The notes under the pieces: model-generated
Database searches by the model: none
Seen by the model: only the letters and a program-made list of their open reading frames with translations
Told to the model about the DNA's origin: nothing
Shown: one piece after another, positions 1 through 8,136 of the stretch
Position numbering within the stretch: position 1 is the first letter of the stretch
Layout of the letters: each line of letters opens with the position of its first letter
Program-made: the position numbers and the translations under genes
Assembly (NCBI RefSeq): GCF_001751245.1
Contig: NZ_LJGU01000119.1
Span: 643 to 53,706 of the forward strand
Source: Streptomyces oceani
GTDB taxonomy: Bacteria; Actinomycetota; Actinomycetes; Streptomycetales; Streptomycetaceae
Direction: 5' to 3'
DNA length: 53,064 nt

Positions 1-367
1 ACAACGCGTGCCGCCAGGCCACCGAGTCCGTCAGGTGCGCCCACAGCCAGGAGAACAGGCCGGGGTTGGGTACGTGGACCGGGCTCGGCTCCTCGACGCG
101 TACGCCCAGCAGCGCGCGGGCACGGGAGCGCTCCAGCCGGCCGAACAGCCGGCAGCCGAGCAGGCCCAGGGTGAGCAGCGGCAGCCCGATGACGGTGAGC
201 GAGAGCCCTCCGCCGACGGATGCCGCGACCGCGACGTAGACGAAGCCGATGATGCCGATGGGCATGTTGCTGAGGAGATGCGCCACCTCCCGCCAGGTCT
301 GTGCGGTGAGTGGCGCACGGGGTGCGGGAAGGCGGTCGTCGTCGGTTTTCGGCGGGCTCGCGGTCAT
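1..367 (-). CDS. Sensor-domain membrane protein, 5' part only
   Basis: Leftward gene that runs off the window; 122 codons from an ATG at 365-367 are visible without a stop. The product starts with a short polar segment, then W-R-E-V-A-H-L-L-S-N-M-P-I-G. A long hydrophobic stretch follows (GFVYVAVAASVGGGLSLTVIG, then LPLLTLGLLGCRLFG), and then an Arg-rich ERSRARALLGV motif. This pattern matches the actinobacterial 'putative sensor' domain that often precedes a histidine kinase or stands alone; that assignment is from memory of the family. A GAGG stretch lies just upstream of the start. It is transcribed divergently from the ESX genes, so it may be a regulator or just a neighbour. Whether a kinase domain follows cannot be seen. 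Confidence 0.7.
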   Translation of the reverse strand, partial: MTASPPKTDDDRLPAPRAPLTAQTWREVAHLLSNMPIGIIGFVYVAVAASVGGGLSLTVIGLPLLTLGLLGCRLFGRLERSRARALLGVRVEEPSPVHVPNPGLFSWLWAHLTDSVAWRHAL

Positions 368-753
368 ACGCCTCAGCTTGCCGGGCGGGGGGTGCCGGCG
401 CCATGGGGAGGGTGGGGGAGTGGGGGTGGGGTTAACCCCCGGGCGAGGCATCGTACGCCCTGGGCCTGGGGCGGGCGTCGCCTGGGCGCGTACGCCGTGC
501 GACCGCGACGGCGCTCGGGGCGTACGGGAGCGGGGGCAGGAGCGTGCGGAAGCGGGCCGGAAACGAGGCCGTGGCGGTCGGTTGCCGGCTGGTGACTCCG
601 TACTGCGGATGTCCTGATTGCGTATCAAGCGCCGGACATGCGTTGCCCGTGGGATTTCGCGGCTGTTATCCAGGAAGTAGCCATGGCGGTCACCCGCCGT
701 GTCCCGGAGAGACGGCGGTGTGGACCGGCAGACCTGCGAGGGGAGGGACACAC
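368..753. other. Divergent intergenic region upstream of the ESX genes
   Basis: No convincing gene in these 386 bases. It separates the leftward sensor gene from the rightward ESX genes and so must hold promoters for both. Visible elements are a perfect 12-bp palindrome GGGGTTAACCCC at 428-439, a short inverted repeat TGAT-N5-ATCA at 615-627, and a weak promoter-like pair TTGCCC (643-648) and TTATCC (666-671) spaced by 17 bases. A purine-rich ribosome-binding stretch GAGGGGAGGGA sits at 739-749, just before the first ESX start. None is strong enough to call a promoter with confidence. Confidence 0.4.
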
Positions 754-1086
754 GTGAAGTTCGACATGGGAGACCAGGCGCTCTCGAGCCTGATCAAGCA
801 GTCCCGGGGGTCGTCCGACGACCTGGGTGGGCTGATCAAGGAGTTGTTGGCCGCCGCTCAGCCGCTGGAGGGCAAGTTCAACGGTGCCGGCAAGGCCGCT
901 TTCGACAGGTTCAAGGCGAACTCCGACGAGATCACGGCGTCGTTGAACAGCGCCCTGGCCTCGATCCTGGGCGGACAGTCCGGGATGGAGAAGGCGTTCG
1001 GCTCCGGCGAACAGGAGTCCTCGGAGAACGCGCAGCAGGCGATGTCAGCGGCGAATTTCGACGCGGCCCGATTCAGCGGTCGTTGA
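754..1086 (+). CDS. WXG100/ESAT-6-like small secreted protein (first)
   Basis: 110-aa helical protein, the size of WXG100 proteins exported by type VII secretion as helical-hairpin dimers. The turn that is normally W-x-G is F42-N-G44 here (GKFNGAGKAAF), so the Trp is replaced by Phe. Both halves are predicted amphipathic helices without Cys or a signal peptide. The GTG at 754 is chosen because a strong GAGGGGAGGGA lies 4-14 bases upstream; the frame stays open further upstream but without a good start. It is the first of a co-directional ESX run, 18 bases before a second small helical protein, so the two are probably a heterodimer. Streptomyces annotations call such proteins 'pore-forming ESAT-6 family'. 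No clear C-terminal YxxxD/E export signal is seen. Confidence 0.8.
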   Translation: MKFDMGDQALSSLIKQSRGSSDDLGGLIKELLAAAQPLEGKFNGAGKAAFDRFKANSDEITASLNSALASILGGQSGMEKAFGSGEQESSENAQQAMSAANFDAARFSGR

Positions 1087-1104
1087 CGAGGGGGTGGGTG
1101 AACC

Positions 1105-1410
1105 ATGGCGTTGGACCGGCGTAGTTACGACACCGGTGCTTCGGGAGAGGTGCAGGGCAGTCTCTCCGGAATCATCGGCCGGCTGGAAGCGGTGATATCG
1201 GAGCGGGACCGTCAGGTGAAGGCCGCGATGGCCGACTTCCAGGCGGACGGCGTATCCGACCAGTACCACGGTGTCGAGCAGCGGTGGAACCGCTCGGCCG
1301 GGGAGGTGCGGGAGATCATCCGACTGCTGCGCCGCACGTTGGAGAACAACGACGGCACCGCGCAGCAGACTCTGCAGCGGGCGAAGGGCGCGGTCGACGG
1401 CATCGGCTGA
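1105..1410 (+). CDS. WXG100/ESAT-6-like small secreted protein (second)
   Basis: 101-aa, highly charged, two-helix protein directly after the first small ESX protein. The central turn region has W61-N-R63 instead of W-x-G, in the context YHGVEQRWNRSAGEVREIIR, so the Trp is kept but the Gly is lost. Paired with the upstream protein, which keeps Gly but loses Trp, this suggests a heterodimeric WXG100 pair of EsxA/EsxB type exported by the EccC motor encoded downstream. The ATG at 1105 follows a G-rich stretch (GAGGGGGTGGG). No transmembrane segment, signal peptide or Cys is present. Family assignment rests on size, helical pattern and position. Confidence 0.8.
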   Translation: MALDRRSYDTGASGEVQGSLSGIIGRLEAVISERDRQVKAAMADFQADGVSDQYHGVEQRWNRSAGEVREIIRLLRRTLENNDGTAQQTLQRAKGAVDGIG

Positions 1411-1464
1411 GGCGCGTACGAGCGGCGTACGAAAGCGCGCACGGACCGCAGGGGGTGAAGTGCG

Positions 1465-1845
1465 GTGAAGTGGGACCTGAAACCCACGGACATCAACGGT
1501 GTCCTGACGAGCACCGCGGAAGTGGCCAAGGGTTTCGAGAAGCAGGTCAAGTCCTACGGCGGCAACCTCAAGAGCGCCGCCTCCTCGGCGGGGACGCTGG
1601 ACATGGGTGAGGGCAAGGCTCCGGAGGCCGGACTGGTGGGCTTGGCACTGTCGCAGTTCGCCGAGAACACCGAGACGGACCTGCGGTTCATCGCCGCACG
1701 GGCCGGCAAGTCCATCGAGGGCGCCGGCAAGGCCACCGAGGCGTACCTGAACGGCGACCTGGCGATGGCGGCCGAAGCACAGAGCGAAGCGCAGAAGAAG
1801 CCCGACCTGGATATGCCGGGGGAAGGCCAGGGCGGCGGAAAGTAG
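1465..1845 (+). CDS. DUF6507-like ESX-locus protein
   Basis: 126-aa protein beginning MKWDLKPTDINGVLTSTAEV and ending in a Gly/Gln-rich tail (GEGQGGGK). I recognise this pattern as the small DUF6507-type proteins found in Streptomyces type VII loci; no function is established that I know of. It looks like another helical ESX-type substrate: an N-terminal WDLKP motif, a middle helix (FAENTETDLRFIAARAGKSI) and an AYLNGDLAMAAEAQ segment. The GTG at 1465 is preceded by a G-rich stretch (1451-1460). It lies between the small WXG100 pair and the large toxin-like gene, 23 bases before the latter, so it may be a co-secreted partner or chaperone for that substrate. That role is inference. Confidence 0.7.
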   Translation: MKWDLKPTDINGVLTSTAEVAKGFEKQVKSYGGNLKSAASSAGTLDMGEGKAPEAGLVGLALSQFAENTETDLRFIAARAGKSIEGAGKATEAYLNGDLAMAAEAQSEAQKKPDLDMPGEGQGGGK

Positions 1846-1868
1846 GAGATTCCGAGGGGGGCTCGGTC

Positions 1869-4220
1869 GTGGGCAAGGAGATGATTGACCCGTCGGGCGT
1901 ACCGGATTTCACCGGGAGCCTGGAACAGTTGGCCAAGGATGTGAAGGGCCTACGGGGGGACGCGGGCGACATCCGGGACACCGGCGCGGACACGCATGCG
2001 AACTTCCAGGGGCTGTCCGCGTTCTACACGGCACCGGAGGCCGAGCAGCTCTTCGCCACGACCGAGCCGGTCAAGACCCGGGCGGACACGTTCGCCTCGG
2101 ATCTGGAGACCGTGGCCGACGCACTGGACAGCTACGCCTCCGAGGTGGAACCCATCATCGCGAAGCTCAAGCGTCTCAAGGCCGACGCCAAGGACTTCGT
2201 GGCCTCCGTCGAGGACGACGACGAGTGGAAGTACGACGAGGACAAGGTCGACCGGAACAACGAACTGCTGACAAGCATCTCCACCGCGGTGGCGGAGTTC
2301 TGGGCGGCGGAGCGTACCGCCGCGAACAAGATCACCAAGTTGTTCGGCGGTACGCACTGGGTGGCTGGCGACGGCTCGGGCGCCAAGAACATGTACGGCT
2401 TCTCCGCCGAGGACATGAAGAAGGCCGGAAAGACGCCCTGGGGGAAGGCCGTAAAGGAGAAGCACCACTGGTACGAGGTGGGCCACTGGGCCAAGAGCTT
2501 CGTCTGGGACGGCATCATCGTCGACGGGATCTGGGGCACCCTCAAGGGACTAGGCGGACTGGTCGGCCTACAGGGCTGGGAGACCTTCACCCAGTCCTGG
2601 AAGGGGCTGGGCCAGTTGGCCACAGGGCTGGTCGTCATCAGCAACCCGGTCAACATGCTGGGCTACTCGCTGATGCCGGACGGTGCGGTGAAGAACTGGA
2701 TCGACGACAGTGTGAACACGACCAAGGAGGTCGGCAAGTCCCTGGTGGCCTGGGACCAGTGGGGCAAGAACCCGGCGCGGGCAGCCGGGTTGACGGTGTT
2801 CAACGTGGTCACCACGGTCGCCACCGCCGGCACGGGCGCCGTGGCGAAGACCGGCACCGCGGGGAAGGTCGTGGCGGCGGCGGGGAAGGCGGGCAAGGCC
2901 ATCGACCCGATGACGTACATCGGCAAGGCGGCCAGCGCCGGGCTCGGCAAGCTACCCAAGATCAGCGACGTGACGGCCAGCCTGAAGAACCTCAGCACGA
3001 TCGAAGCCGTCGAGTTGCCGAACGGTGGTGTACGTCTGCCCGATGGGCAGCCGGTGCCGCCGGGCTCGGCGCTGCCCGAGCTGCCCGCCGGTACGAACGC
3101 CGTCGAACTGCCGGATGGTTCCGTTCAGTTGCCCGACGGGAGCACTCTGCGCCCGGACGGCTCGTTGGAGAGCCCCACCGGCGCACCGGTCCAGGCCGGG
3201 GACGAGGCGCCCGTGGAGGCGCCGGCCACCGAGCGTGCGGGTGGTTCCAAGCCGGACGAGGCTCTGCCGGGTCGCGCCGTGCCGGAACAGGAGCTGGTGG
3301 GGGCGGGCGCCCGTACCAACCCCGGCGAGGTGACGGCCCAGGTCGGCGACGACCTCCCGGCCGGCGGCCACACTCCTGACCTCCCGGGCGGCTCCGTCAC
3401 GGACAACACCCCGACTGGTCCGACAGCACAGGCCGGGGACAACCCGCCTACCGGCGGCACGGGCGGCCGAGGCGGTAACTCCCCGAGTGGCCCAGGAAAC
3501 GGCGGATACACACCCGTCAACGGCCCCGACGTCGGCGGGGGAGCGGGCCCAGGTGGGGGCGGGGGGCCGGATTCCGGTGGAGCCCCTGAGCCAGGCGGCG
3601 GACGGGGTGGCGGCCCCGGCGCTGAAGGCGGGGGGTATGAACCTTCCGGCGAGGGGGGTGTTGGCGACGATGCGACTCCCTCACCCGCGCCGGAAGGTCC
3701 TTCTGGACCGGTGAGCGAGGGTGGCTCGGAGGCCGGTCGCGGCGCTAACCCGCCTGGCGAGGGATCTGGTTCGGGACGGAAGAGCTGGCCAGCGTCCGAG
3801 GAAGTCCAAGGCCCGGCGAGGGGGAAGGAACTCCGTGAGCCGCATCCGCGACACACTTTCGGTGGAATCAAGCACGGTGAGGTAAAGCCCGAGAACAGCC
3901 TCATTCTCCCGGAGGTCAGACAGAGCGTGCGGACTGACATTGAGCAGATAGCGAAGGGGGAAGCACACTTCAATCCTGTAACCCAGCGTTATGAGATAAA
4001 TGGCAGGGTGTACGGAGTGGAATCGTCCGGGACAGTGTTTCCCGACTCGGGGCAAGGGATCGTCAAACTGAACAGGGTTGAGTACGACGCCTTGAAGCAG
4101 ATCGCACGTGTGGGGGGCGATATGAGCAAGCTTGAGAAGATGTTCGAGAACGCCCCGAAGTTCAAGGACAATCCAGAAGCAGTGCAGAGGGCCAAGCAGC
4201 TGTATCGGGAGCACGCATGA
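1869..4220 (+). CDS. Large type VII-secreted polymorphic toxin-like protein
   Basis: 783-aa modular protein. Residues about 1-170 are helical and charged, resembling a WXG/LXG export domain (DFTGSLEQLAKDVKGLRGD, later EFWAAERTAANKI). Residues about 220-345 are Gly/Ala-rich and hydrophobic (WDGIIVDGIWGTLKGLGGL; VFNVVTTVATAGTGAVAKTG). Residues about 385-650 are a low-complexity Pro/Gly/Asp linker with LPDG repeats. Residues about 660-783 form a compact C-terminal domain beginning RHTFGGIKHGEV. That domain contains YEINGRVYGVESSGTVFPDSG and a Leu/Tyr-rich end, is less GC-rich than the rest, and looks like an exchangeable polymorphic-toxin tip. I cannot name its activity. An overlapping downstream gene would fit a cognate immunity protein. 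The start GTG follows a GAGGGGGG-type site. Confidence 0.75.
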   Translation: MGKEMIDPSGVPDFTGSLEQLAKDVKGLRGDAGDIRDTGADTHANFQGLSAFYTAPEAEQLFATTEPVKTRADTFASDLETVADALDSYASEVEPIIAKLKRLKADAKDFVASVEDDDEWKYDEDKVDRNNELLTSISTAVAEFWAAERTAANKITKLFGGTHWVAGDGSGAKNMYGFSAEDMKKAGKTPWGKAVKEKHHWYEVGHWAKSFVWDGIIVDGIWGTLKGLGGLVGLQGWETFTQSWKGLGQLATGLVVISNPVNMLGYSLMPDGAVKNWIDDSVNTTKEVGKSLVAWDQWGKNPARAAGLTVFNVVTTVATAGTGAVAKTGTAGKVVAAAGKAGKAIDPMTYIGKAASAGLGKLPKISDVTASLKNLSTIEAVELPNGGVRLPDGQPVPPGSALPELPAGTNAVELPDGSVQLPDGSTLRPDGSLESPTGAPVQAGDEAPVEAPATERAGGSKPDEALPGRAVPEQELVGAGARTNPGEVTAQVGDDLPAGGHTPDLPGGSVTDNTPTGPTAQAGDNPPTGGTGGRGGNSPSGPGNGGYTPVNGPDVGGGAGPGGGGGPDSGGAPEPGGGRGGGPGAEGGGYEPSGEGGVGDDATPSPAPEGPSGPVSEGGSEAGRGANPPGEGSGSGRKSWPASEEVQGPARGKELREPHPRHTFGGIKHGEVKPENSLILPEVRQSVRTDIEQIAKGEAHFNPVTQRYEINGRVYGVESSGTVFPDSGQGIVKLNRVEYDALKQIARVGGDMSKLEKMFENAPKFKDNPEAVQRAKQLYREHA

Positions 4221-5089
4221 TGTACAACCTGCTTACAGTGGGCGCGATGGCCGATGTCGGGGAGTTCCTCGCCGAACTGTTCCGAGTCGCCCCGGGCGAT
4301 GTCGACGTGTCAGTGGACACGGAATACGAGGATCGGAACTGGGACGCGAGCGTGTCCTGTGAATACGCTGAGACGCACGGGGACCTGCACCGGTCCCTCA
4401 GCGTGTACGTCGCGGAGTCCGTTTCCGAGGAGCCGAGCGAGGAGACGGTGGCGCTCGAGATGGCCCGATGGCTCGGCGCTCCGGTCCTCTTCCCCGGCGC
4501 CGAGACCGTGCCCACAGTGTGGCGCGTAGCGACCGCGGGTGGACAGGTGACGCACGCTCGGGTGATCGAGCCGGAGGACGAGTCGGGGAGCACCCGAGTG
4601 ACCGAGGTCGAGGTACCTGTACCCGAGTTCCCTGAGTCCGTGGTCACCGGCTTTCCGGACATCATCAAGGAGGTCCAACTCCCCACGCCCGTCGTGGATG
4701 CGTGGGCGACCGCCCAGACGGTGGAGGGGGAGCGGAGGACACTGCGCGGGCTGCTGGTGAACTGGGAGCGGCTGACCGTACGCATGGACGAGGGGTGGCC
4801 CCCGTCCCACTGGTATCCCTCGGACCTGTACGTGGACGATCTTCGGCTGCGCGACCAGGTGGAGAGCCGGGTCGGGCAGCTGTCGGAGAAGGATCGCTCG
4901 GCGGTGGAGCGGGTGCTGACCGAACTGGACGCCCTGTACCGCGAGCGCACCGTGGACGACGGGGGAACGGCTCTCGCTCGGGCGTGCGAGATCTCACAGA
5001 ACGAGCTGTCCGGACGTCCCTGGTACTGGCGGCGTCGGCCGGCACCGCTGCCCTGGGAGTCAGCCCCGGCGGCGCGGATCGCGAGCTGA
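4217..5089 (+). CDS. Candidate immunity protein for the upstream toxin-like gene
   Basis: 290-aa soluble acidic protein that I do not recognise. Its start overlaps the stop of the toxin-like gene (ATGA at 4217-4220; a second ATG at 4220 is an alternative), so the two are translationally coupled. The N-terminal half contains FLAELFRVAPGDVDVSVDTE and an Asp/Glu-rich beta-strand-like region. The C-terminal half has two Trp-rich segments (NWERLTVRMDEGWPPSHWYP; PWYWRRRPAPLPW) around a helical part. No signal peptide or transmembrane segment is seen, as expected for a cytoplasmic immunity protein. The immunity role is inferred only from position and coupling. An adaptor or chaperone is the alternative. 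Confidence 0.6.
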   Translation: MMYNLLTVGAMADVGEFLAELFRVAPGDVDVSVDTEYEDRNWDASVSCEYAETHGDLHRSLSVYVAESVSEEPSEETVALEMARWLGAPVLFPGAETVPTVWRVATAGGQVTHARVIEPEDESGSTRVTEVEVPVPEFPESVVTGFPDIIKEVQLPTPVVDAWATAQTVEGERRTLRGLLVNWERLTVRMDEGWPPSHWYPSDLYVDDLRLRDQVESRVGQLSEKDRSAVERVLTELDALYRERTVDDGGTALARACEISQNELSGRPWYWRRRPAPLPWESAPAARIAS

Positions 5090-5254
5090 CGGGAACTCAG
5101 TGGTCGGCCGCGTGCTGGACACCTGCTGACCGTGCGCGAGGGGTCTCTGACCTGCGTTGTCTCAAGTTATCCACAGGCTGGGTCGACTGGGGTGGCTGGA
5201 ACGGCGCTGGGAAGTATGGTGAGAATTCAGCGCACTTGGTGAGGAGGGGACACC

Positions 5255-5575
5255 TTGGCTCGCGACTACGACAGTCAATTGCTCGAATCGGTTTCGGTGC
5301 GGCGCAGGAGGCTGAGAGACGCCTTGCTGTTCGGCTCGCAACGAATGCGCCGGAGCCTTGACGAGGGCGCGGGGAAACTCTTCGGCGGTATCGCCTTGGC
5401 AGCGGTGGTGTGCGCGGGTTGCGTCGGATGGTCGTTCATCTCGGACCGAATGCTGGATGACGACAAGAAGGACACCGGTAGTTCCGCGACCCGTACGGAG
5501 ACCGTGACGATCGTGCCGAGAGCGAAGCCAGCGGGGATCACGAAGGTCACGGAGACCACGAGGATATCGCCGTGA
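5255..5575 (+). CDS. Small single-pass membrane protein of the ESX locus
   Basis: 106-aa protein with a basic N-terminal region (residues 1-40, RRRRLRDALLFGSQRMRRSL), one hydrophobic segment around 44-63 (GGIALAAVVCAGCVGWSFIS), and a short Asp/Lys/Thr-rich tail outside. The TTG at 5255 is chosen because GAGGAGGGG lies 5-13 bases upstream. The stop overlaps the eccD start (GTGA at 5572-5575), so it is translated with the secretion core. A short N-in membrane protein with a basic cytoplasmic end suggests a role in the secretion complex. It is too short to be a normal EccB, which has a large periplasmic domain; no function can be named. Confidence 0.75.
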   Translation: MARDYDSQLLESVSVRRRRLRDALLFGSQRMRRSLDEGAGKLFGGIALAAVVCAGCVGWSFISDRMLDDDKKDTGSSATRTETVTIVPRAKPAGITKVTETTRISP

Positions 5576-6912
5576 CGGCGGGGAAAGGCGCGGACACGGC
5601 GGAGCGACGCACAGTGTTGAGCAGGGTGACCCTGATCGGCGAACGGCGACGGATCGACATGCTGCTGCCCGCCGGGGAACCGGTCGGCGAACTCCTGCCG
5701 GACATCCTGCGGTTGCTCGGCGACCGGCCAGGGCCACAGCCACTCCTGCGTCGACTCGTCACGCCCGATGGTGCGGTGCTGGCGCAGGACGACACGCTGG
5801 GCTCTGCGGGGATAGCCGACGGCATGGTGCTACGCCTCGTGCGGGCACAGGAGACGCCTCCCGCGCCCGTCGTGCACGACGTGACCGACGAGACCTCCGA
5901 CGATCTGGACGTGCGCGACTGGCGCTGGGGTCAGCGTGCGCGGACGTGGACCGCAGGCGTGGCCTGCGTGGTGTTGGGCCTGGTCGCCGCGGTGGCGGCA
6001 CGCGACTGGCTCGGCGCGGACGAGGTCGTGCTGCCGCTGGTGATCACGGCGGTCACGCTCGCGGTGATCGGGGCGTCCGTGGCTCGTTGGGGCGAGGGGT
6101 CCCTGGGCACCACCGTGGTCCTGCTCGCGGGGGTGCTCGGCGTGTTCGCCGCGTGGACGGCGACGGGAGACGTGGAGACGCGTCTCGCCGCCGTGGCGCT
6201 GCCGGTGTGCGGCACGCTGCTGTTGCTGGGCGTGTGCACCGGAGTGGGCCGGGGCGGGGTTATCGGTGCCGGGGCGGCCGCACTGTTCGTCGGTGGTTGG
6301 GAGTTGGGGTGGGCGTTGACCGACGGAGCACGGGTGGGTGTGGCGCTGGGCGTGGTGTCGGTGTTGTCGCTGGGGTTCCTGCCCCGGTTCGCGTTGATGA
6401 GTGTGGGCCTGACCCAGCTGGACGATCGGCGCTCCCAGGGGGTTTCCGTGAGCCGCCACCAGGTCGATCTCGCACTGGCCGCCACGCACCGGGGATTGGC
6501 GTCGGCCACTGTGGTCACCGCCTTGTCCGCCGCGGTCGGCGGCTGGCTCGCGGTCTCGGAGGCCGACTCCTGGACGGTGGCGACGGGCTTGCTGCTGAGC
6601 GTGGTGCTCTTCTCCCGTTCGCGGGCCTTTCCACTCGCTCTCGAGGTTGTCGCCCTGCAGATCGCGGGTACCTCTCTGGTGGTGCGGCTGCTTGTGCTGT
6701 GGGCCGACCAGGGCTCCGCCAGCGGGCCGTTGGCCGCGTTGGGTGCCCTCGCGCTGTTGCCGCTGCTGGTGCTGGCCGTACGACCGCCGGAGCACGTGCG
6801 AGTGCGCTTGCGGCGCATGACGAACCTCATCGAGTCGATCAGTGTGGTCGTGCTGATCCCGGTCGCCATCGGGGCGTTCGGGGCGTATGGCCGACTGTTG
6901 GACACGTTCTGA
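5572..6912 (+). CDS. eccD: Type VII secretion membrane channel component EccD
   Basis: 446-aa protein with a soluble N-terminal ubiquitin-like fold (about residues 1-100: TLIGERRRIDMLLPAGEPVG, then DILRLLGDRPG) followed by about 11 hydrophobic segments from residue 120 to the end. This is the EccD layout; EccD forms the membrane core of the ESX translocation channel. A segment of about 25 polar residues (ALMSVGLTQLDDRRSQGVSVSRHQVD, near 280) divides two membrane blocks, as in the family. The GTG start overlaps the preceding stop by 4 bases. It lies 15 bases before the MinD-like gene and in one run with eccC, consistent with a single transcript for the machine and its substrates. Confidence 0.9.
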   Translation: MTAGKGADTAERRTVLSRVTLIGERRRIDMLLPAGEPVGELLPDILRLLGDRPGPQPLLRRLVTPDGAVLAQDDTLGSAGIADGMVLRLVRAQETPPAPVVHDVTDETSDDLDVRDWRWGQRARTWTAGVACVVLGLVAAVAARDWLGADEVVLPLVITAVTLAVIGASVARWGEGSLGTTVVLLAGVLGVFAAWTATGDVETRLAAVALPVCGTLLLLGVCTGVGRGGVIGAGAAALFVGGWELGWALTDGARVGVALGVVSVLSLGFLPRFALMSVGLTQLDDRRSQGVSVSRHQVDLALAATHRGLASATVVTALSAAVGGWLAVSEADSWTVATGLLLSVVLFSRSRAFPLALEVVALQIAGTSLVVRLLVLWADQGSASGPLAALGALALLPLLVLAVRPPEHVRVRLRRMTNLIESISVVVLIPVAIGAFGAYGRLLDTF

Positions 6913-6927
6913 AGGGGGTGACTGACG

Positions 6928-8136
6928 ATGACACCGCGGGGGGACTGGCAGCGCCATGTTCTCCAGGACCTGAACGACCCTTCGGCCGCCTCTTCGGGAA
7001 GTAGCCGCGAGGAGGCCCATCCCGGCGGGTCGCGGGAGGGCGCCGGAGCGGGCGTACCACCGGAGGGCGAAAGGACAGCGGACGGGGACGGCCCCGCCGC
7101 CGGCGGAGGTGGTCCGACGCTCTCGGTCACGGGGCTCGGCGCCGGATCGCCCCAGCGGCCTGCGGCCCCACCGGACGCAACCCCACAATCGCCACCCACC
7201 CCCGTGTCCATGCCGGTTGTCGCGCCGGAGGTCGCACCGGCCCAGGGCCGCCAGCGGCACGGTGACACCACGGTGGGGCGTGCCCTCGCGATGCTGCGGC
7301 GGCTGTTCTCCGCCACCGCCGCGGAGAGCACCACACTGACCGAGTACGCGCGTTCTATACAGCAACCTCTCACCACGGGTCGCCAGATCGCGGTGACCAG
7401 TATTCGTGGCGGAGCAGGGAAGACGACGGTCGCCGCGCTCCTCGCGCTCACCTACGCGCACTACCGCACCGACCCCGTCCTGGCACTCGAGGCCGACCCC
7501 GCGCTGGGCACGCTGCCGCGTAGCCTGGGCGCCACCGAGATCCGCTGGTCGTGCGCCGACCTGGCCCGTCTGGTCGATCCGTCCATGCAGCTCACGGACC
7601 TCACGGGTTACCTGGTGCCGTATCCGGGAGGGTGGTTGCTGCCCGCCAGCCAGGGCACGATCGGCGGTCAACTCGACGTCGAGTCCTACCGGATCGTCAT
7701 GACCGCGATGCGGCGCTACTTCGGCACGACGGTGGTGGACTGCGAGACCCTGCCCGCCGAGGTGGCGCGTACGGCGGTGACCACGACCCAGGCCCGGGTG
7801 CTTGCGACACCGGCCACCGTGGAGGGCGTGGCCGCCACGCGCACCATCCTGGACTGGCTCGGTGGCCTGCACCGCAGCATGCGGCCGACGACGGTCGTGG
7901 CGCTGACCCACACCAGCCCGGACACGACCATGGACGTACGCCGCGCCACGGAGCATCTCCAGCACGGTGGGGCCCAGGTGGCGGTGTTGCCGTACGACCG
8001 TCATCTGGCGGCCGGTGGTGAGGTGCGGACGTCGTTGCTCGCCGGGGAGACACGAAGGGCGGTGGCTCGATTGACGGCGATGGTCACGGACTGCGCCATG
8101 TCGCGGGAGCGTCGTGCCTCGGGGACGTCGCGATGA
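6928..8136 (+). CDS. MinD/ParA-like ATPase of the ESX locus
   Basis: 402-aa protein. Residues 1-115 are Pro/Gly/Ala-rich and probably disordered; residues about 150-400 are a deviant-Walker ATPase domain. The P-loop is S-I-R-G-G-A-G-K-T-T with GGAGKTT at 161-167, followed by LALEADPALGTLPRSLG, the usual switch position. It resembles the EspI-type proteins of mycobacterial ESX loci (Pro-rich N-terminus plus MinD-like ATPase), which regulate secretion in response to energy state; that comparison is by architecture only. The gene begins 15 bases after eccD and overlaps eccC by 4 bases (ATGA at 8133-8136), so it is part of the secretion operon. Confidence 0.85.
   Translation: MTPRGDWQRHVLQDLNDPSAASSGSSREEAHPGGSREGAGAGVPPEGERTADGDGPAAGGGGPTLSVTGLGAGSPQRPAAPPDATPQSPPTPVSMPVVAPEVAPAQGRQRHGDTTVGRALAMLRRLFSATAAESTTLTEYARSIQQPLTTGRQIAVTSIRGGAGKTTVAALLALTYAHYRTDPVLALEADPALGTLPRSLGATEIRWSCADLARLVDPSMQLTDLTGYLVPYPGGWLLPASQGTIGGQLDVESYRIVMTAMRRYFGTTVVDCETLPAEVARTAVTTTQARVLATPATVEGVAATRTILDWLGGLHRSMRPTTVVALTHTSPDTTMDVRRATEHLQHGGAQVAVLPYDRHLAAGGEVRTSLLAGETRRAVARLTAMVTDCAMSRERRASGTSR

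Noticed and set aside
5830..8004. Long open frame (over 700 codons) on the minus strand opposite eccD and the ATPase gene
   Set aside because: Composition is His/Arg/Gln-rich without domains; it mirrors the third-position GC bias of the real genes on the plus strand.
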